The notes beneath the pieces are model-generated. The model did not search any database. It was not told the DNA's origin and saw only the letters and a program-made list of their open reading frames with translations. A program made the translations under genes and the position numbers. A DNA stretch of 64,000 nt from Paraburkholderia bryophila (GTDB lineage: Bacteria; Pseudomonadota; Gammaproteobacteria; Burkholderiales; Burkholderiaceae), in the NCBI RefSeq assembly GCF_013409255.1, contig NZ_JACCAS010000001.1:744001-808000 (forward strand), given 5' to 3'. Shown piece after piece: positions 55,767 to 64,000 of this stretch. How positions within the stretch are numbered: the stretch's first letter is position 1; every line of letters starts with the position of its first letter.

Positions 55767-58190
55767 TTAGTGCTTCACGACGTCCGTCGCACCGACCTCT
55801 TTACCTGACTCAGCCGCGACCGGCGTGGCGGGTTTCGGCTCTTCATCCGGCAACGCCTGCGGCACACGTTCGAGCGCCAGTTCGAGCACCTTGTCGATCC
55901 AGCGGACCGGCACGATTTCGATTGCGTTCTTCACGTTGTCCGGGATCTCCGTCAAGTCCTTGACGTTTTCTTCCGGAACCAGCACCAACTTGATGCCGCC
56001 GCGATGCGCCGCCAGCAGTTTCTCTTTCAGGCCGCCGATCGGCAGAACTTCGCCACGCAACGTGATTTCGCCCGTCATCGCGACATTGGCACGCACCGGA
56101 ATACCGGTCAACACCGACACCAGCGCGGTCGTCATCGCGATGCCGGCCGAAGGGCCGTCCTTCGGCGTGGCGCCTTCCGGCACGTGGATGTGAATGTCCT
56201 GCTTCTCAAACGCCTCGTCCTTAATACCGAGACGACGCGAGCGCGAACGAACCACCGAACGTGCTGCCTCGACGGATTCCTTCATCACGTCGCCGAGCGA
56301 ACCCGTGCGGATCACGTTGCCCTTACCCGGCATCACCGCGGCTTCAATGGTCAGCAGATCGCCGCCCACTTCCGTCCACGCGAGACCCGTGACCTGGCCA
56401 ACCTGATTTTCCTTCGCCGCCAGACCGAAGTCATACTTGCGCACGCCAAGGAACGTGTCGAGGTTGCTGCCGTCGACCTTCACCGCGCCTTCCGCCTTCT
56501 TCAGCAGAAGCATCTTCACGACCTTGCGGCAGATCTTCGAAATTTCACGCTCGAGCGAACGCACGCCCGCTTCACGCGTGTAGTAACGAATGATGTCGCG
56601 GATCGCCGTTTCCGTCACATCGACCTCACCTTCCTTGAGGCCGTTGTTCTTCTTCTGCTTCGGCAAAAGATAACGTTGCGCGATGCTGACCTTCTCGTCT
56701 TCCGTGTAACCCGACAGACGGATCACTTCCATCCGGTCGAGCAACGGCGGCGGAATGTTTAGCGAGTTCGACGTCGCCACGAACATCACGTCCGACAGAT
56801 CGAAGTCGACTTCGACGTAGTGATCGGCGAACGTATGGTTCTGTTCCGGATCGAGCACTTCGAGCAAGGCCGACGACGGATCGCCGCGGAAATCCTGACC
56901 CATCTTGTCGACTTCGTCGAGCAGGAAGAGCGGATTACGCACGCCGACCTTGGTCAGGCTTTGCAGAATCTTGCCGGGCATCGAACCGATGTACGTACGA
57001 CGGTGACCGCGAATCTCAGCCTCGTCCCGCACACCGCCGAGCGCCATACGCACGAACTTGCGGTTCGTGGCACGAGCGATCGACTGACCCAGCGACGTCT
57101 TACCGACACCCGGAGGCCCAACGAGGCACAGGATCGGCGCTTTCACCTTGTCGACACGTTGCTGAACCGCGAGATATTCGAGAATGCGTTCCTTCACTTT
57201 CTCGAGACCGAAGTGGTCTTCGTCGAGCACGCGTTCCGCATTCGTGAGGTCGTTGTTGACCTTGCTCTTCTTGCGCCACGGCAAGCCGATCAGCGTATCG
57301 ATGTAGTTACGCACGACCGTCGCTTCAGCCGACATCGGCGACATCAGCTTGAGTTTTTTCAGCTCGGCGTCGGCCTTCTTCTTGGCTTCCTTCGGCATGC
57401 GGGCAGCCGTGATGCGCTTCTCGAGTTCCTCGAGATCCGCACCTTCTTCGCCTTCGCCGAGTTCCTTCTGGATCGCCTTGACCTGCTCGTTCAGGTAGTA
57501 CTCGCGCTGGCTCTTCTCCATCTGGCGTTTGACACGCCCACGAATGCGCTTTTCGACCTGCAGGATGTCGATCTCGGCTTCGAGTTGCGCGAGCAGATGC
57601 TCGAGACGCTCGATCACCGGGAACATTTCGAGGATGTGCTGCTTCTGGTCGAGCTTTAACGGCAGATGCGCCGCGATCGTGTCGGCCAGGCGGCCAGCCT
57701 CGTCGATACCCGACAACGACGTCAGGATCTCCGGCGGGATCTTCTTGTTCAGCTTCACATACTGGTCGAACTGCGACACGATCGCGCGGCGCAGCGCTTC
57801 AGTTTCAGCGCTGTCGGCGTGGTCGGGTTCGAGCGGCATGACTTCGCACGAGAACTGCGTTTCCTGTTCTTCGATGGAAAGCGTCTTCGCGCGCTGCAAG
57901 CCTTCGACGAGCACCTTCACAGTACCGTCAGGCAGCTTCAGCATTTGCAGGATGTTGGCAATACACCCTACTTCGTACATGTCCTTTTCGGTCGGCTCAT
58001 CTTTCGCAGCCGTTTTCTGGGCGACGAGCATGATGTGCTTGCCGCCTTCCATCGCTGCTTCGAGAGCCTTGATCGACTTCGGGCGGCCTACGAAGAGCGG
58101 AATCACCATGTGCGGGAAGACGACTACGTCACGCAGCGGGAGCAGCGGGAGCGTAATGCGTTCCGGCGGGAGGAGTTGGGTTCCTGACAT
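55767..58190 (-). CDS. lon: ATP-dependent protease Lon
   Basis: 807 residues, standard LonA. The N-terminal substrate domain starts [23 protein letters not shown]. The AAA part has Walker [14 protein letters not shown] and Walker [13 protein letters not shown], and the protease domain has the Ser in [11 protein letters not shown] and the Lys in [14 protein letters not shown]. It degrades misfolded and regulatory proteins. A 25-residue Ala/Glu/Pro-rich tail follows the protease domain. Upstream lie a sigma-32-like promoter and two 13-bp direct repeats. It is the third gene of the clpP-clpX-lon order. Confidence 0.97.
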   Translation of the reverse strand: MSGTQLLPPERITLPLLPLRDVVVFPHMVIPLFVGRPKSIKALEAAMEGGKHIMLVAQKTAAKDEPTEKDMYEVGCIANILQMLKLPDGTVKVLVEGLQRAKTLSIEEQETQFSCEVMPLEPDHADSAETEALRRAIVSQFDQYVKLNKKIPPEILTSLSGIDEAGRLADTIAAHLPLKLDQKQHILEMFPVIERLEHLLAQLEAEIDILQVEKRIRGRVKRQMEKSQREYYLNEQVKAIQKELGEGEEGADLEELEKRITAARMPKEAKKKADAELKKLKLMSPMSAEATVVRNYIDTLIGLPWRKKSKVNNDLTNAERVLDEDHFGLEKVKERILEYLAVQQRVDKVKAPILCLVGPPGVGKTSLGQSIARATNRKFVRMALGGVRDEAEIRGHRRTYIGSMPGKILQSLTKVGVRNPLFLLDEVDKMGQDFRGDPSSALLEVLDPEQNHTFADHYVEVDFDLSDVMFVATSNSLNIPPPLLDRMEVIRLSGYTEDEKVSIAQRYLLPKQKKNNGLKEGEVDVTETAIRDIIRYYTREAGVRSLEREISKICRKVVKMLLLKKAEGAVKVDGSNLDTFLGVRKYDFGLAAKENQVGQVTGLAWTEVGGDLLTIEAAVMPGKGNVIRTGSLGDVMKESVEAARSVVRSRSRRLGIKDEAFEKQDIHIHVPEGATPKDGPSAGIAMTTALVSVLTGIPVRANVAMTGEITLRGEVLPIGGLKEKLLAAHRGGIKLVLVPEENVKDLTEIPDNVKNAIEIVPVRWIDKVLELALERVPQALPDEEPKPATPVAAESGKEVGATDVVKH

Positions 58191-58225
58191 TTCATTTCCC
58201 CATGAGTGGAATCAGTTCGTTCGAT

Positions 58226-58253
58226 AGGTGAGGCCAGCAGAAAATATTGCAAG
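58226..58253 (-). promoter_or_regulatory. Sigma-32-like (heat-shock) promoter of lon
   Basis: On the minus strand CTTGCA (58253-58248), 14 bases, CCTCACCT (58233-58226), close to the CTTGAA-N14-CCCCATnT form. The start would be about 28 bases before the ATG. Read by eye; one -35 mismatch and two -10 mismatches. Confidence 0.55.
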
Positions 58254-58271
58254 CCTCCGCGTGTGGGAAAA

Positions 58272-58301
58272 GTTCAGTGACTCCGAAGGTTCAGTGACTC
58301 C
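58272..58301. repeat. Two 13-bp direct repeats upstream of the lon promoter
   Basis: GTTCAGTGACTCC occurs at 58272-58284 and 58289-58301, exactly 17 bases apart centre to centre. The pair ends 19 bases before the sigma-32-like -35 box. They look like a regulator site. Confidence 0.8.
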
Positions 58302-58338
58302 ATAGTGAAAACAAGCATCCTTAACCACACGATAAACG

Positions 58339-58374
58339 AAAAAAGCCGTTCACGTCGCCATGAACGGCTTTTTT
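58339..58374. terminator. Terminator between clpX and lon
   Basis: AAAAAAGCCGTTCA (58339-58352) pairs with TGAACGGCTTTTTT (58361-58374) with an eight-base loop. On the minus strand it lies just after the clpX stop, so lon needs its own promoter. Confidence 0.93.
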
Positions 58375-58393
58375 TGCAGAACCCGAAAGCCGA

Positions 58394-59665
58394 TCAGTTC
58401 GAACCCGCCACTTTTGGCGCGTCTTCATAGATCAGCAGCGGTTTGCCGTCGCCTTCAATCACGTTATCGTCGATGATGACCTTGCTAACGCCTTTCATTG
58501 CCGGCAGATCGTACATCACGTCAAGCAACGCCTGTTCCAGAATGGAGCGCAGACCCCGTGCGCCCGTCTTGCGACGAATCGCCTTACGCGCGACGGCCTG
58601 CAACGCAGCCGGGCGAATTTCGAGCTCGACGCGCTCCATATTGAACAGCTTGTGATATTGCTTCACCAGCGCGTTCTTCGGTTCGACGAGGATCTTCATC
58701 AACGCGACTTCATCGAGCTTGCCGAGCGTGGCCACTACCGGCAGACGACCGATCAGTTCTGGAATCAGACCGAACTTGATCAGATCTTCCGGCTCCACTT
58801 CGCGCAGCACTTCGCCGGCGTCGCGGTCCTGCTTGCTCTTCACACTTGCGCCGAAGCCGATGCCGGTCTTCTCGGTACGGTCGACGATGACTTTTTCGAG
58901 TCCGTCGAACGCGCCGCCGCAAATGAACAGGATGTTGGTCGTGTCGACCTGGATGAAATCCTGATTCGGATGCTTACGACCGCCCTGCGGCGGCACCGAC
59001 GCCATCGTGCCTTCGACCAGCTTCAACAGAGCCTGCTGCACGCCTTCACCCGACACGTCACGGGTGATCGACGGGTTGTCGGACTTGCGGCTGATCTTGT
59101 CGATTTCGTCGATGTAGACAATGCCGCGCTGGGCTTTGTCGACTTCGTAATTGCAGTTCTGCAGCAGCTTCTGGATGATGTTCTCGACGTCTTCACCGAC
59201 GTAGCCGGCTTCCGTCAGCGTGGTCGCATCGGCAATCACGAACGGGACGTTCAGAAGACGCGCCAGCGTCTGCGCGAGCAAGGTCTTGCCGGAACCCGTC
59301 GGGCCGATCAGCAGGATGTTGCTCTTGGACAGCTCGATCTCGTCTTTCTTGTCGAGGTGCTTGAGGCGCTTGTAGTGGTTGTACACCGCCACCGCGAGAA
59401 TCTTCTTCGCGCGTTCCTGACCGATCACGTACTGGTCGAGGATTTCACGAATTTCCTGCGGGCTCGGCAGATCGGACTTGGACAAGCCCGCCTCGATGCC
59501 CGCGCCTGCAGCTTCGTCACGGATGATTTCGTTGCACAGATCAATACATTCATCGCAGATGAACACAGACGGGCCGGCAATCAGTTTTTTGACTTCATGC
59601 TGGCTCTTGCCGCAAAACGAGCAATACAACAGCTTTTCGCTGTTAGAACTTTTCTTGTCCGCCAT
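58394..59665 (-). CDS. clpX: ClpX ATPase, unfoldase of ClpXP
   Basis: 423 residues from the ATG at 59665 (GGAGG upstream). The zinc-binding domain uses C15, C18, C37 and C40 ([17 protein letters not shown]). Walker A GPTGSGKT is at 121-128, the pore loop GYVGED follows, Walker B is VYIDEIDKI and the IGF-type ClpP-binding loop lies in the C-terminal half. It recognises, unfolds and feeds tagged substrates into ClpP. It follows clpP by 184 bases on the same strand, and a terminator separates it from lon. Confidence 0.97.
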   Translation of the reverse strand: MADKKSSNSEKLLYCSFCGKSQHEVKKLIAGPSVFICDECIDLCNEIIRDEAAGAGIEAGLSKSDLPSPQEIREILDQYVIGQERAKKILAVAVYNHYKRLKHLDKKDEIELSKSNILLIGPTGSGKTLLAQTLARLLNVPFVIADATTLTEAGYVGEDVENIIQKLLQNCNYEVDKAQRGIVYIDEIDKISRKSDNPSITRDVSGEGVQQALLKLVEGTMASVPPQGGRKHPNQDFIQVDTTNILFICGGAFDGLEKVIVDRTEKTGIGFGASVKSKQDRDAGEVLREVEPEDLIKFGLIPELIGRLPVVATLGKLDEVALMKILVEPKNALVKQYHKLFNMERVELEIRPAALQAVARKAIRRKTGARGLRSILEQALLDVMYDLPAMKGVSKVIIDDNVIEGDGKPLLIYEDAPKVAGSN

Positions 59666-59849
59666 AGATGTGTGAGCCTCCGGACACTCGATTACATGAT
59701 ACGCCGTTTGCCCCGGCCACACAGTTGGGGCGCGGCGGGGGCTGAGCCAAGGTGACGGCGTTTGCCGCAGGCGCTCGGACGAGTTTTGATTATTTCACAA
59801 ACCGATCGGACGACGGCTTTGCCTCATTTCGGGGCAAGGCCGCAACCGA

Positions 59850-60503
59850 TCAAGGACGCTTGTGCGCGACCTGGTCGACCAGACCGTAAGCTTGCGCGTC
59901 ATCGCCGGACATGAAATTGTCGCGGTCGGTGTCGCGTGCAATACGCTCGACCGGTTGGCCGGTATGGTGCGCCAGCAGGTGATTCAGACGCTCCTTCAAA
60001 TACAGGATTTCGCGCGCCTGAATTTCGATGTCCGACGCCTGACCACGTGCGCCACCCAACGGCTGGTGAATCATCACGCGCGAGTTCGGCAACGCGAAAC
60101 GCTTGCCCTTCGCGCCGGCCGCCAGCAGGAATGCGCCCATGCTGGCCGCGAGTCCCATACACAGCGTGGAAACGTCGGGCTTGATGAACTGCATCGTGTC
60201 GTAGATCGCCATGCCAGCCGACACCGAGCCACCCGGGCTATTGATGTAGAAGCTGATGTCCTTGTCCGGATTTTCGCTTTCAAGGAACAGCATCTGCGCG
60301 ACGACCAGATTGGCCGTCTGATCGTTCACCTCACCGACCAGGAACACAATGCGTTCCTTCAGCAGACGCGAATAAATGTCATACGAGCGCTCGCCCCGGC
60401 CGCTCGTTTCCACGACGATCGGCACCAGTCCGAGCGCCTGCGCTTCGAGATCCCGGGACGACTGGGAGGTCAACGTGTCCAGCATTTGGGCGCGAAAGGT
60501 CAT
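59850..60503 (-). CDS. clpP: ATP-dependent Clp protease proteolytic subunit
   Basis: 217 residues. The catalytic serine is S121 ([11 protein letters not shown]), the histidine H146 (MIHQPLGG) and the aspartate in [14 protein letters not shown]. The N-terminal propeptide stretch (about 20 residues before LVPIVVE) is usual. It forms the barrel protease with ClpX. The upstream gap to tig holds the tig terminator and a sigma-32-like promoter, so clpPX is probably under heat-shock control. Confidence 0.97.
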   Translation of the reverse strand: MTFRAQMLDTLTSQSSRDLEAQALGLVPIVVETSGRGERSYDIYSRLLKERIVFLVGEVNDQTANLVVAQMLFLESENPDKDISFYINSPGGSVSAGMAIYDTMQFIKPDVSTLCMGLAASMGAFLLAAGAKGKRFALPNSRVMIHQPLGGARGQASDIEIQAREILYLKERLNHLLAHHTGQPVERIARDTDRDNFMSGDDAQAYGLVDQVAHKRP

Positions 60504-60549
60504 GCAATGGATCCTTGTCTGGAAATATTCTAACTATTAGATGCTAGAC

Positions 60550-60577
60550 AGGTGTGGTCGACGAGCCCGTATTCAAG
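60550..60577 (-). promoter_or_regulatory. Sigma-32-like (heat-shock) promoter of clpP
   Basis: On the minus strand CTTGAA (60577-60572), 14 bases, CCACACCT (60557-60550). The -35 is perfect for sigma-32 and the -10 matches five of seven defined bases of CCCCATnT. The leader would be about 40 bases. The same spacing occurs before lon. Confidence 0.6.
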
Positions 60578-60662
60578 TGCGCGATCAGTGCGAGCGCCGG
60601 ATGCAACGTGGCGCAAAACGCCATGCAGAATGCAATGCGTGCTCACTACCCATTCGCCGCAC

Positions 60663-60708
60663 AAAAAAACGGCGTGCGGGCCGTCACTCCGACAGCCGGC
60701 ACGCCGTT
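60663..60708 (-). terminator. Terminator of tig
   Basis: On the minus strand AACGGCGTGC (60708-60699) pairs with GCACGCCGTT (60677-60668), with an inner GGC/GCC pairing in the loop, followed by T7. It lies 11 bases after the tig stop, which separates tig from clpPX. Confidence 0.85.
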
Positions 60709-60718
60709 GCAGCGACGC

Positions 60719-62065
60719 TTACGCTTGCGCCGTTGCGCTTGCCAGTTCTTCGAAGCTTACTTCCTTGTCCGTCACCTTGGCCTTGCTGAGGACGAAATCG
60801 ACGACGTTAGCTTCAACGACGTACGCTTCCATTTCAGCAAGACGTTGCTGGTTGGAATAATACCAGCGGACGACTTCCTTCGGGTCTTCGTAGCTTTTCG
60901 CGAATTCGTCGACTTCGGCACGAATCTGCTCCGGCTTGGCTTGCAGCTCGTTAGCCTTGACCAGCTCGGCCAGCACGAGGCCCAGCTTGACGCGGCGCTC
61001 GGCCTGGTCCTTGAACATGGCAGCCGGGATCGGTGCGTCTTTGGCGTTCGGCACGCCGCGTTGCTCCAGATCCTGACGGGCCATGCCGACGAGGCGTTCC
61101 TGATCCTGTTCGATCAGCGCGTTCGGCACGTCCAGTTCCGAAATCTTCAACAGCGCGTCCATTACCTGGTTCTTGACGATGGCTTGCGTGCGGCGCTTCG
61201 CTTCGCGTTCGAGATTGTCTTTGATCTCGGCGCGCATCTTGGTCAGATCGCCGTCTTCGATACCGAGCGACTTGGCAAATTCAGCGTCGATTTCCGGCAG
61301 ATGCGGCCACTCGATCTTCTTCATCGTGATCGTGAATTGCGCGGTCTTACCGGCGACGTCCTTGCCGTGGTAGTCCTCAGGGAACGCCAGGTCGAATTCC
61401 TTCGACTCGCCGACCTTCAGGCCCGTGGCAGCCGTTTCGAATTCCGGCAGCATGCGGCCTTCGCCCAGCACGAAAGCGAAGTCGTCAGCGCTACCGCCCT
61501 GGAACACTTCACCGTCGATCTTGCCGACGAAGTCGACCGACACGCGATCGCCTTCTTTCGCTGCCGTGTCCGCACCGCCGTCACCATGGTCGCCGGCTTC
61601 GCCGCGAGCGTGGAAATGCACGCGCTGCTTGCGCAGGATTTCCAGCGTGCGATCGATTTCCGCTTCGCTGATGGTGGTCGTGGTGCGCTCGATTTCAGCC
61701 GTAGCGACATCGCCCAGCTTCACTTCCGGATACACCTCGAACGTCGCGTCGAAAGCGTAGTCGCCTTCAACTGCGTCGGATTTCGGCGCGAAGCTCGGCT
61801 GACCGGCAACGCGCAGGTTTTCGGCGCGGCTGATGTCGAAGAATTCCTTGCCGACCTTGTCGCTCAGGACTTCGGCTTCCACCTGACCCGAATACTGTTG
61901 CGTCACCATCTTGAGCGGCACCTTGCCCGGGCGGAAACCCGGCATGCGCACGTTCTTCGCGAGTTGACGGATACGCGAGTCCACTTCCTTCTGCACGGCG
62001 TCCTTCGGCAAGGAAATCGTGACGCGGCGTTCGAGCTTGCCGAGGTTCTCAACAACGTTAGCCAT
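60719..62065 (-). CDS. tig: Trigger factor, ribosome-associated chaperone
   Basis: 448 residues. The ribosome-binding domain opens [20 protein letters not shown] and has the signature [12 protein letters not shown]. The FKBP-type isomerase domain runs about 165-250 ([39 protein letters not shown]). The C-terminal helical arm completes it, ending [11 protein letters not shown]. It meets new chains at the ribosome exit. It heads the proteostasis block, and its own terminator follows. Confidence 0.97.
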   Translation of the reverse strand: MANVVENLGKLERRVTISLPKDAVQKEVDSRIRQLAKNVRMPGFRPGKVPLKMVTQQYSGQVEAEVLSDKVGKEFFDISRAENLRVAGQPSFAPKSDAVEGDYAFDATFEVYPEVKLGDVATAEIERTTTTISEAEIDRTLEILRKQRVHFHARGEAGDHGDGGADTAAKEGDRVSVDFVGKIDGEVFQGGSADDFAFVLGEGRMLPEFETAATGLKVGESKEFDLAFPEDYHGKDVAGKTAQFTITMKKIEWPHLPEIDAEFAKSLGIEDGDLTKMRAEIKDNLEREAKRRTQAIVKNQVMDALLKISELDVPNALIEQDQERLVGMARQDLEQRGVPNAKDAPIPAAMFKDQAERRVKLGLVLAELVKANELQAKPEQIRAEVDEFAKSYEDPKEVVRWYYSNQQRLAEMEAYVVEANVVDFVLSKAKVTDKEVSFEELASATAQA

Positions 62066-62475
62066 GGCTTCAATCGTCCTAAAATTATTCGAGCGAATCA
62101 GTTATCTTCTCCGTGCCGCTTTTCGACGTCGCTTCACAGCGTGGCGTTGCGTCGATTGCGCGCCTGCGCCGCTGGCCTTGCAGGCCACCGGCAGCACGAT
62201 TGGGTCCAAAGAGCCGAATATTTTAGCAAACTATTTGCGCGCCCAAGCGGGATTCCTCGATTCACCGCATTTTTCTCGTGATTCGGGCCGCTTTCCACGC
62301 CGTTTCGGCGCGGTTTCCGCCAGGTTCGGACGATCCTGGCTATGCCGTTCGACATATTCAGTCGGCGCGCCCATGCTGATAAAGTGACGCACGCGCTCGG
62401 GGCTGCGCCCGCACTTCTTCCGCAGTGTCGTCGCCGTACCCGCCCTCGCCACGATTCCAAACTATCAGAGACACC
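62066..62475. promoter_or_regulatory. Divergent region between tig and the glycerate kinase gene
   Basis: 410 bases without a gene. On the minus strand TTGGGC (62246-62241), 15 bases, TAAAAT (62225-62220) is a possible but short-spaced promoter for tig. No good promoter for the plus-strand gene is seen. Confidence 0.35.
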
Positions 62476-63621
62476 ATGCCGAATTCGCCGTCCTCGCCCG
62501 TCGTCGTCATTGCTCCCGACTCTTTTAAAGGCTCGCTTAGTGCGGACCAGGTCGCGCAGTCGATCGCCTCAGGCATTCGCCGCGCCCGCCCCGACGCCGA
62601 AGTACGTATCTGCCCGATGGCCGACGGCGGCGAAGGCACGCTCGACGCCATGCTCACCAGCGGCGGCGAACGCCGCACGCTCAACGTGCGCGGCGCGGCC
62701 GGTCCGGTGCGCGACGCGCTCACGGGTCTGCTGGCCGACGGCAGCGCGATCGTCGAAACGGCGGAAGTGGTCGGCATTACGGATCCGGTGGGCATGGGCG
62801 TGCCGGTCGAGGCGCGCAGCACGCGCGGCATGGGCGAAGCGATCCGCGCGCTGCTGGACGCGGGCGTTCGGCGCTTTTACGTGGCGCTTGGCGGCAGCAG
62901 CACGAATGATGGCGGCGCCGGCCTGCTGGCCGGCCTCGGTCTGAAACTGTTCGACGCGCAAGATCAGGAGCTCGACGCCACGCCCGAGCAGCTCGCGCGC
63001 GTCGCGCGGCTCGACGTGTCGCAACTCGACGCGCGGCTGGCCGTCACGCAATTCGTCGGTATGTCCGACGTCGACAACCCGCTGACCGGTGAGCACGGCG
63101 CCACTGCGGTATTCGGTCCGCAAAAAGGTGTGAAGCCGGAGCAGATCGCGTCGATCGACGCCGCGCTCGCTCGCTTCGCCGATCTGCTCGAAGCGGCGCT
63201 CGGGCGCAGCGCGCGCGACCTGCCGGGCGCGGGCGCGGCCGGCGGCCTCGGCTTCGCGCTGCATATGCTCGGCGCGCAATTCGAGCCGGGCGCGGAAACC
63301 GTCGCACGGCAAATCGGACTCGACGCCGCGCTCGAAGGCGCGAACTGGTTGATCACCGGTGAAGGCCGTTCGGACGTGCAAACGCTGCACGGCAAAGCGC
63401 CCTTCATCGCCTGTCGCCACGCACAGGCCGCGGGCGTGCCGGCCACGCTGCTGTCCGGCGCGGTGGACTCCGCGGCCTTGCCGCGGCTCGCCGAATACTT
63501 CAGCGGCTGCTTCTCGCCGGCGCCCGGCCCGATCACGCTCGAGGTCGCGATTCGCGACGCGGCGCGGCTGCTGGCCGACGCGGCCGAACAATTGACGCGC
63601 CTGAAATTCGGCGCGCGTTGA
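62476..63621 (+). CDS. Glycerate kinase (GK1/GlxK type)
   Basis: 381 residues from the ATG at 62476. The family blocks are visible: VVIAPDSFKGSLSADQVAQSIASGIR, CPMADGGEGTLDAM, VALGGSSTNDGGAGLLAGLG, NPLTGEHGATAVFGPQKG and WLITGEGRSDVQTLHGKAP. It makes 2-phosphoglycerate (usual for this family) or 3-phosphoglycerate from glycerate in glyoxylate and related routes. It is divergent from tig, and a MarR gene follows 63 bases later. No other glyoxylate genes are in view. Confidence 0.93.
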   Translation: MPNSPSSPVVVIAPDSFKGSLSADQVAQSIASGIRRARPDAEVRICPMADGGEGTLDAMLTSGGERRTLNVRGAAGPVRDALTGLLADGSAIVETAEVVGITDPVGMGVPVEARSTRGMGEAIRALLDAGVRRFYVALGGSSTNDGGAGLLAGLGLKLFDAQDQELDATPEQLARVARLDVSQLDARLAVTQFVGMSDVDNPLTGEHGATAVFGPQKGVKPEQIASIDAALARFADLLEAALGRSARDLPGAGAAGGLGFALHMLGAQFEPGAETVARQIGLDAALEGANWLITGEGRSDVQTLHGKAPFIACRHAQAAGVPATLLSGAVDSAALPRLAEYFSGCFSPAPGPITLEVAIRDAARLLADAAEQLTRLKFGAR

Positions 63622-63684
63622 CCGACGGGACGGTTGCGGCAACAATCACAGCGCCGCGACCGCATCACTCACTACGGGAAGACC

Positions 63685-64000
63685 ATGAAGGACTCCGCCA
63701 AAGCCGGGCTCGAGCAGTTCCTCACGTACCGCCTGCATGTGCTCAACAAGCTTGCCGAGCGTGGCATCAGCGAGCGCTATCAGGACAAGCTCGGCGTGAC
63801 CTTGCCTGAGGCGCGCGTGATTGCATCGGTGGGCTCGTTTGGACCGTTCTCGATCATGGAACTGGCGCGGCACGCCAACCTCGACAAGAGTCAGGCGAGC
63901 CGCGCGGCGGAAGCGTTGATCAAACAGGGGCTCGTGAAACGCGAGCCGAGTGCCGAAGACGGCCGCGTCGTGCTGGTCTCACTGACCCCGGAGGGTCGCG
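63685..64000 (+). CDS. MarR-family transcription regulator, truncated by window end
   Basis: About 105 residues are present before the window ends. It begins MKDSAKAGLEQFLTYRLHVLNKLAERGISERY. The winged helix-turn-helix follows: LPEARVIASVGSFGPFSIMELARHANLDKSQASRAAEALIKQGLVKREPSAEDGR and the wing VVLVSLTPEGR, all typical of MarR. GGGAAG precedes the ATG. It may regulate the adjacent glycerate kinase gene or one beyond the edge. Confidence 0.92.
   Translation, partial: MKDSAKAGLEQFLTYRLHVLNKLAERGISERYQDKLGVTLPEARVIASVGSFGPFSIMELARHANLDKSQASRAAEALIKQGLVKREPSAEDGRVVLVSLTPEGR

Noticed and set aside
60554..62281. 575-codon open frame opposite trigger factor
   Set aside because: It has the same mirror-frame composition, overlaps tig fully and also crosses the tig terminator.

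Overview
The window reads as a stretch of a large, GC-rich beta-proteobacterial chromosome of the Burkholderia/Paraburkholderia group. This rests on a cepacian-type (bce) exopolysaccharide block, the order tig-clpP-clpX-lon-hupB-tRNA-ppiD, Burkholderia-style mltG-tmk-holB-tatD and yciB-bolA-PPIase runs, and strong third-position GC, which creates long mirror open frames opposite real genes. Housekeeping genes (purL, pgi, holB, tmk, tig, clpPX, lon) suggest the main chromosome. No insertion sequence, prophage, CRISPR array or rRNA is visible. I cannot name the species from sequence alone.

Region 1 (1-7.0 kb) is the left part of an exopolysaccharide cluster. Four minus-strand genes (bceB, bceC, bceD, bceE types) make the lipid-linked first sugar, UDP-glucuronate, a tyrosine phosphatase and the outer-membrane export lipoprotein. 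A further gene, probably the tyrosine autokinase, seems to begin at the left edge. The GDP-mannose gene (bceA type) is divergent, across a 660-base AT-rich gap. Region 2 (7.3-12 kb) holds accessory genes: a transposase-like DNA-binding domain fused to an unknown C-terminus, a YciI protein, a PsiF-repeat protein, a small membrane protein and a SYLF lipoprotein. A strong terminator closes it.

Region 3 (12-19.2 kb, minus strand) has a GT4 glycosyltransferase, an AAA ATPase apparently co-transcribed with trehalose-6-phosphate synthase, a MscS channel, an orphan Rap1a/Tai-type immunity-like protein and a secreted ankyrin protein. Region 4 (19.2-25.5 kb) is the conserved mltG-tmk-holB-GNAT-tatD run, with ygfZ and an NRDE protein divergent from a shared promoter. 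Region 5 (25.5-37.3 kb) is lipid and small-molecule metabolism: an HSL-type esterase, SDR and MDR oxidoreductases, a thioesterase, a MocR regulator facing a small DUF2917-like gene, a WHy/LEA lipoprotein, and a thiolase, a bifunctional hydratase/dehydrogenase and an acyl-CoA ligase that together could run most of a beta-oxidation cycle.

Region 6 (37.4-52.7 kb): SelO, MsrB, YciB, BolA and a periplasmic PPIase (plus strand) face purL across mirrored terminators. Then come a DadA-like dehydrogenase, the NAD(P)HX repair enzyme and pgi. A LolD/YbbA-type ATPase and a TesA-type esterase follow, whose proposed start codons overlap head to head. Region 7 (52.8-62.1 kb, minus strand) is the proteostasis block: trigger factor, ClpP, ClpX, Lon, HU, tRNA-Val, tRNA-Asp and PpiD. 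Sigma-32-like promoters can be read upstream of clpP and lon, and a near-consensus sigma-70 promoter upstream of hupB. The window ends with a glycerate kinase and a truncated MarR regulator.

The best leads for something undescribed are the transposase-derived fusion protein with two GTGCA/TGCAC inverted repeats upstream, the start-codon overlap at 51476-51479, the orphan immunity-like protein, and the small ordered repeats (13-bp pair before lon, three 13-mers at 31973-32011, 46-nt repeat in the PsiF gene).
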